DNA from: Xenophilus arseniciresistens
Lineage (GTDB): Bacteria; Pseudomonadota; Gammaproteobacteria; Burkholderiales; Burkholderiaceae_C
Direction of reading: 5' to 3'
Assembly: GCF_028023875.1 (NCBI RefSeq)
Contig: NZ_JAQIPB010000007.1
Span: 1-64,000, forward strand
Length of the DNA: 64,000 bases
The position numbers were made by a program, and so were the translations under genes. The notes beneath the pieces were generated by a model. That model worked only from the letters and a program-made list of their open reading frames with translations, was not told the origin of the DNA and did not search any database. Shown here one piece after another: positions 60,105 to 64,000 of the stretch. How positions within the stretch are numbered: position 1 is the stretch's first letter; each line of letters opens with the position of its first letter.

Positions 60105-61265
60105 ATGACTGGAAAGAGACTGATCGCACTGGCCACCATGGCCCTGGCCAGCCCCCTGCTCCTTGCCCAGCAAGGCGTGAGCAAGGACGAAATCCGCATC
60201 GGGACCATCCAGGACCTGTCGGGCCCGCTCGCGGGCTTCGGCAAGCAGTCGCGCAACGGCATGCAGCTGCGCGTGGACGAGATCAACGAGCAGGGCGGCA
60301 TCAACGGCCGCAAGCTCAAGCTCTTTGTGGAAGATTCGGGCTACGACCCCAAGAAGGCCGTGCTGGCGGCGCAGAAGCTGGTGAACCAGGACAAGATCTT
60401 CATCATGGCCGGCCACATCGGCACCGCGCAGAACATGGCGGCCATGCCGGTGCAGTTCGCCAAGAACGTCATCAACTTCCTGCCCATCACGGCCGCGCGC
60501 GAGATGTACGAGCCGCACAACCGGCTCAAGTACTCCTTCGCCGCCACCTACTACGACCAGATCCGCCTGGCGCTGCCCACGCTCATCAAGGAAAAGGGCG
60601 CCAAGAAGGTCTGCACCATCTACCAGGACGACGAGTTCGGCCTCGAAGTGCAGCGCGGCGCCGAAGCCGCGCTCAAGACCGTGAACATGGAGCTGGCCGA
60701 GAAGACCAGCTTCAAGCGCGGCGCCACGGACTTCAGTTCGCAGGTGGCGCGCATGAAGGCCGCCAACTGCGACCTGGTGGTGCTGGGCACCATCATCCGC
60801 GAGACCATCGGCACCATCGGCGAAGCGCGCAAGACCGGCTTCAACCCCACCTTCCTGGGCTCCAGCGCGGCCTACACCGACCTGATCCACAAGCTGGGCG
60901 GCAAGGCCATGGACGGCATGTACGCCACCATGACCGTGCAGAACCCCTACACCGACGAGAGCAACGACAAGATCCGCTTCTGGGCCAACAAGTACAAGAC
61001 CAAGTTCAACGAAGACCCGACCGTGTTCTCCGTGTACGGCTATTCGATCATCGACCACTTCGCCACCGTGGCGCAGAAGGCCGGCGCCAACCTGAGCACC
61101 GACAGCTTCATCAAGATCATGGATGCCAGCAGCTTCGAACCCGACATGTTCGGCTCGCCGAAGATGAGCTACACCGCCACCAAGCGCCTGGGCAACGACC
61201 AGTCGCGCCTGTCGCAGATCGTCGATGGCAAGTGGAAGGTGGTGTCGGGCTACATCGCTCCTTGA
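60105..61265 (+). CDS. Liv-type ABC transporter substrate-binding protein, second importer
   Basis: 386 aa. Short signal peptide (MTGKRLIALATMALASPLLL, cleavage near AQQ); binding-fold start EIRIGTIQDLSGPLAGFGKQ and VLAAQKLVNQDKIFIMAGHIG. Mature protein is Lys-richer than its neighbours. AAGGAG sits 8 bases before the ATG at 60105. Last gene of the operon, followed by a clear terminator. Ligand unknown, probably the acid activated by the preceding ligase. Confidence 0.92.
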   Translation: MTGKRLIALATMALASPLLLAQQGVSKDEIRIGTIQDLSGPLAGFGKQSRNGMQLRVDEINEQGGINGRKLKLFVEDSGYDPKKAVLAAQKLVNQDKIFIMAGHIGTAQNMAAMPVQFAKNVINFLPITAAREMYEPHNRLKYSFAATYYDQIRLALPTLIKEKGAKKVCTIYQDDEFGLEVQRGAEAALKTVNMELAEKTSFKRGATDFSSQVARMKAANCDLVVLGTIIRETIGTIGEARKTGFNPTFLGSSAAYTDLIHKLGGKAMDGMYATMTVQNPYTDESNDKIRFWANKYKTKFNEDPTVFSVYGYSIIDHFATVAQKAGANLSTDSFIKIMDASSFEPDMFGSPKMSYTATKRLGNDQSRLSQIVDGKWKVVSGYIAP

Positions 61266-61312
61266 ACGCGTGATGCCCGCGGGCCGCCATCGCGCGGCCC
61301 TGCACAGCGCCA

Positions 61313-61340
61313 GGCCGCCTTCGGGGCGGCCATTCTTTTT
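61313..61340 (+). terminator. Intrinsic terminator of the second importer operon
   Basis: 7-bp stem GGCCGCC / GGCGGCC with a five-base loop (TTCGG), followed by ATTCTTTTT. Lies 47 bases after the binding protein stop. Confidence 0.8.
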
Positions 61341-61487
61341 GGCGAGGCCTGGGGACATTGCGGGGACGCGCCCGTTCACCATCAGGCAAACTTCGCCCCG
61401 CTGCTGTTGCGGCGGCGCGCCCGGGCTTGTGCCTGCCGGCCGCCGCAGGTTTCGCGCTTCCCCATCCCCTGAGACAAGGTATCCGCA

Positions 61488-62486
61488 ATGACTCTTTCCC
61501 GCCGCCGCCTGATGGCTGCCGTGCCTGCTGCCGCCGCCGTGGCCGGCCTGGCCGGCCTCTGTGCTGCCCCCGCTTTCGCCCAGGAGTGGCCCGCCAAGCC
61601 CGTGCGCCTGATCGTGCCCTTCCCGCCCGGCGGCGGCACCGACATCCTGTCGCGCCTGATCGCCACCCAGCTTTCCGAGGCCACCAAGTGGACCGTGGTG
61701 CCCGACAACCGCGCGGGCGCCGGCGGCACCATCGGCATCGCCGAGGCCGCGCGCGCCCAGCCCACGGGCTATGACCTCGTGATGGGCCAGAAGGACAACA
61801 TGGTCGTGGCACCCTGGCTCTACAAGAAGCTGGCCTACGACCCCGTGAAGGACTTCGTGGCCGTGGCCCACGTGGCCTACACGCCCGTGGTGATCGTCAC
61901 GCGCACCGAATCGAAGTTCAAGAGCCTCAAGGACGTGGTGGAGGCCGCCAAGGCCGCGCCCGACACCGTGACCTACGGCTCGCCCGGCAACGGCACCACC
62001 ATCCATCTGGCCGGCGAGATCTTCAACAGCACCGCCGGCATCAAGATGCGCCACGTGCCCTACAAGGGCAGCAACCCGGCCATGATGGACGTGCTGGCCG
62101 GCAACGTGGACCTGATGGTGTCCTCGCTGCCCTCGGCCATCGGCCAGCTCAAGTCGGGCAAGCTGCGCGCCCTGGCCGTCACCTCGGCCAAGCGCAGCAC
62201 CTCGCAGCCCGACATCCCCACCGTGGCCGAGCTGGGCTTCGGCAAGGACTTCGACGTCAGCACCTGGTACGGCATCTTCGCGCCCGCGGGCACGCCCGCG
62301 GCCGTGGTCAAGCGCATGAACGCCGAGGTCAACAAGCTGCTGGCGCGCGCCGAGGTGCAGGCCGCCATCCACGAGCAGGGCGCCGAGTACCAGGCCATGA
62401 GCACCGAAGCCTTCAGCACCCTGCTCAAGACCGACGTGCAGAAGTGGAAGGGCATCGTGCAGGCTTCGGGCGCCACCATCGAATAA
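61488..62486 (+). CDS. Bug/TctC-family binding protein
   Basis: 332 aa. The N-terminus SRRRLMAAVPAAAAVAG has twin arginines and could use Tat or Sec; cleavage near AFAQEWPAK. Family motifs PAKPVRLIVPFPPGGGTDIL and DNRAGAGGTIG, then VPYKGSNPAMMDVLAGNVDLM. A periplasmic receptor for a small carboxylate. No tctA/tctB genes adjoin, the usual orphan state in this group. Confidence 0.95.
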   Translation: MTLSRRRLMAAVPAAAAVAGLAGLCAAPAFAQEWPAKPVRLIVPFPPGGGTDILSRLIATQLSEATKWTVVPDNRAGAGGTIGIAEAARAQPTGYDLVMGQKDNMVVAPWLYKKLAYDPVKDFVAVAHVAYTPVVIVTRTESKFKSLKDVVEAAKAAPDTVTYGSPGNGTTIHLAGEIFNSTAGIKMRHVPYKGSNPAMMDVLAGNVDLMVSSLPSAIGQLKSGKLRALAVTSAKRSTSQPDIPTVAELGFGKDFDVSTWYGIFAPAGTPAAVVKRMNAEVNKLLARAEVQAAIHEQGAEYQAMSTEAFSTLLKTDVQKWKGIVQASGATIE

Positions 62487-62494
62487 AGGAAAAC

Positions 62495-62580
62495 ACCCCC
62501 CAGGCGGCTGCGCCGCTCCCCCCCCCTCTCTGGCGCCTTCGGCTTGGAGGGGGGCGCACCCAGAGGCCTGGCAAAGCCAG
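62495..62580 (+). repeat. C/G-rich intergenic hairpin element, copy 2
   Basis: Begins ACCCCCCAGGCGGCTGCGC, then a C8-type arm CCCCCCTC (62521-62528) pairing with GAGGGGGG (62547-62554), then a small hairpin CTGGC-AAA-GCCAG (62568-62580). The core matches the element at 36668-36698. Located between the Bug gene and the convergent esterase, so it may act as a shared terminator. Confidence 0.6.
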
Positions 62581-62638
62581 TTCCTCGGGTGCCCTGAGGG
62601 CTTCGCTGCGCTGGCCGGCTGGATGGCCGTCTCGTTGT

Positions 62639-63553
62639 TCAGGCCACGAAGCGCGAGAGCGCGGCCTGGAAGGCCAGGGGGTCCATGCCCAGGTGGCCCG
62701 CCGCGTAGCCGTCCATGACCAGCCGCAGGTTCGGGTAGTTGCGCGCGCGCAGACGCTGGCCGAAGCGTTGCACGGCTTCGGCATTGCTGGGCGCTTCGGT
62801 GCCGTAGGTCAGGAACAGCGTGGCCGGGATGCCGGCCTCGGCCCGCAGCTTGTAAACCTCTTCCTCCAGCGCGTCGAGCTGCGTGCCGTAGCTGCTGTGA
62901 AAGGCGCCGTCCGAAGACAGGAAGTGGCTGAAGGCCAGGCTGCCCGCGCGTGCCTGCAGCAGCATCGCGATCACCACAAAAGAGCCACCCAGCGACAGGC
63001 CGGAGAGCATGCGCGCGCCCGGGTCGGCGCGGTAGCGCGACTCGATCAGCGGCACCAGCTCCTTGAGCAGGAAGTCGTTGTACTGCTGCGCGCCCGGCAG
63101 GTCGTAGTCGGTGCCGCGGCGCGCCGTGTTGCCGATGCCCACCAGGATGGCCTGCTTGCGCGCGGCCGCGGTCAGCGACTGGAAGTTCGCGAAGCGCGTC
63201 TGGCCCTGCACGTACACGGCATCGGCGTCCGTGATGTAGATGGTGGGAAAACGCTGCTCGCCGCTGGCGTGGTCGGGCGGCAGATAGACGTTGATCGGGT
63301 AGCTGGCTCCATTGGCGCGGGCCGTGAGCCTGAAGTCCTCGTTGCGGCCCACGCCGGGGCTGGGCGCCGGCGCGGGTGCAGGCGAGGGTGACGGTGCGGG
63401 GGGAATGGGCAGCAGCGGCACGGCGCCGCCGCCCCCACCGCCGCCCCCGCCGCAGCCGGCCAGGGTGGTGAGCAAGGCGGCACCCGCGCCCAGCACATGC
63501 CTGCGAGGCAGCACCAGGGGGGCAGGGGGCGCATCAGGAGGAAGGCGATCCAT
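62639..63553 (-). CDS. Lipoprotein esterase of the esterase D / alpha-beta hydrolase family
   Basis: 304 aa. A signal region with paired arginines (PRRHVLGAGAALLTT) and lipobox TLAGC, followed by nine Gly and a Pro/Ala/Ser linker (about 34-65). The hydrolase domain has YPINVYLPPDH and TIYITDADAVY (strand and oxyanion), nucleophile GLSLGGS (Ser near 190) and a C-terminal GYAAGHLGMDPLA His. Related to enterochelin-esterase-like proteins; substrate unknown. The Gly run is encoded by GGC/GGG repeats prone to slippage. Anchored in the periplasm or outer membrane. Confidence 0.85.
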   Translation of the reverse strand: MDRLPPDAPPAPLVLPRRHVLGAGAALLTTLAGCGGGGGGGGGAVPLLPIPPAPSPSPAPAPAPSPGVGRNEDFRLTARANGASYPINVYLPPDHASGEQRFPTIYITDADAVYVQGQTRFANFQSLTAAARKQAILVGIGNTARRGTDYDLPGAQQYNDFLLKELVPLIESRYRADPGARMLSGLSLGGSFVVIAMLLQARAGSLAFSHFLSSDGAFHSSYGTQLDALEEEVYKLRAEAGIPATLFLTYGTEAPSNAEAVQRFGQRLRARNYPNLRLVMDGYAAGHLGMDPLAFQAALSRFVA

Positions 63554-63675
63554 GAAGACTCCAAGGCAAAGATGAAGTGCATCGCAGAGACCTTGCCGTC
63601 GCGGTGTTGCGGCATCCTCCTTTGTCCTCTGCATCCCGCGCGCATGATGCCAGACGCAGGGCCCGGCCTGCGCCT

Positions 63676-63906
63676 TCAGCGGCCGGTCTCGCGTGCGGGT
63701 CGGCGCAGGGGCTGCAGCAGCGGCTTGAGGCCGTTGTGGTCGATCTCGTGCATCAGCTGCAGCAGGCGCCCGATCTCGCCCTTGGGAAAGCCCTCGCGCG
63801 CAAACCAGGTGAGGTAGTTGCCCGGCAGGTCGGCGATCAGCGTGCCCTTGTACTTGCCAAAGGGCATGGGCAGCGTGACGAGGCGTTGGAGGTCTTCGGG
63901 AGCCAT
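63676..63906 (-). CDS. DUF3820 family protein
   Basis: 76 aa. Starts MAPEDLQRLVTLPMPFGKYKGTLI and continues LPGNYLTWFAREGFPKGEIG, the whole DUF3820 motif (MPFGKYKG). Function unknown; related segments occur next to exonuclease domains. Complete; the last 94 bases of the window hold nothing I can call. Confidence 0.92.
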   Translation of the reverse strand: MAPEDLQRLVTLPMPFGKYKGTLIADLPGNYLTWFAREGFPKGEIGRLLQLMHEIDHNGLKPLLQPLRRPARETGR

Positions 63907-64000
63907 GTGGAGCGTGTGGAGCGCGCTTTGAATTCTGCATCAGCGGCATTCGCCGGTCGCAGCGCACGCATGTCTGTGGGCTGGATCGCCTGCGATGCCT

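Noticed and set aside
63410-63470. C-rich stretch opposite the poly-Gly linker as a G-quadruplex
   Set aside because: Only two runs of five; the rest are pairs, so the four-tract rule is not met.
1-64000. CRISPR arrays, insertion sequences, prophage or integrative-element boundaries
   Set aside because: No spaced direct repeats, transposase, integrase or att-like repeats were seen; gene content looks like ordinary chromosome.

Overview
The window is chromosomal DNA from a high-GC (about 70% by eye) beta-proteobacterium, most likely Comamonadaceae (Variovorax/Acidovorax/Xenophilus type). The reasons are codon use, abundant Bug/TctC and Liv-type binding proteins, many acyl-CoA ligases, and a C/G-rich intergenic hairpin element typical of that family. 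Sixty-one genes are called. They are tightly packed, with no gene-free stretch over 300 bases. I see no rRNA, tRNA, CRISPR array, insertion sequence or prophage.

Layout. 1-167: start of a Bug binding protein. 350-8833: slyX, then a leftward operon holding a complete Liv-type ABC importer flanked by two acyl-CoA ligases. 8940-11433: a Crp/Fnr regulator, an MGDG-synthase-like glycosyltransferase and a small membrane protein. 11456-14366: a second binding protein plus ligase pair. 14527-17162: a two-gene nicotinamide-to-NAD salvage operon (nadV and a NadM-Nudix fusion). 17269-23487: a quinone-oxidoreductase-like protein divergent from a TetR/MFS/HlyD/NodT tripartite efflux operon. 23557-25063: rRNA pseudouridine synthase and aquaporin Z. 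25249-31047: a six-gene leftward cluster with four fimbrial-subunit-like proteins, a PapD-like chaperone and an atypical outer-membrane barrel with a C-terminal SdrD-B-like domain in the usher position. 31292-38584: htpG, a Gly/Val lipoprotein, srkA, DUF2855, DUF1304, ohr/ohrR and a crotonase. 38661-43177: a siaABCD-type biofilm switch whose phosphatase carries a soluble CBS-like input and which is followed by a c-di-GMP phosphodiesterase. 43377-49447: a FadR-type regulator and the L-threonate pathway (GntP permease, LtnD, OtnK, OtnC, OtnI). 49527-54375: 3-hydroxyacyl-CoA dehydrogenase, a beta-propeller lipoprotein, an alpha/beta hydrolase and an AraC regulator. 54509-61265: a second complete Liv-type importer with its own ligase and binding protein. 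61488-63906: a Bug protein, a lipoprotein esterase and a DUF3820 protein.

How the genes work together. Three separate loci couple Liv-type uptake to CoA activation. With the crotonase and 3-hydroxyacyl-CoA dehydrogenase, this suggests a cell that imports fatty or aromatic acids and degrades them as CoA thioesters. The threonate operon would feed dihydroxyacetone phosphate. The two parts most worth a second look are the non-canonical pilus cluster (25249-31047) and the variant Sia signalling cluster (38661-43177).
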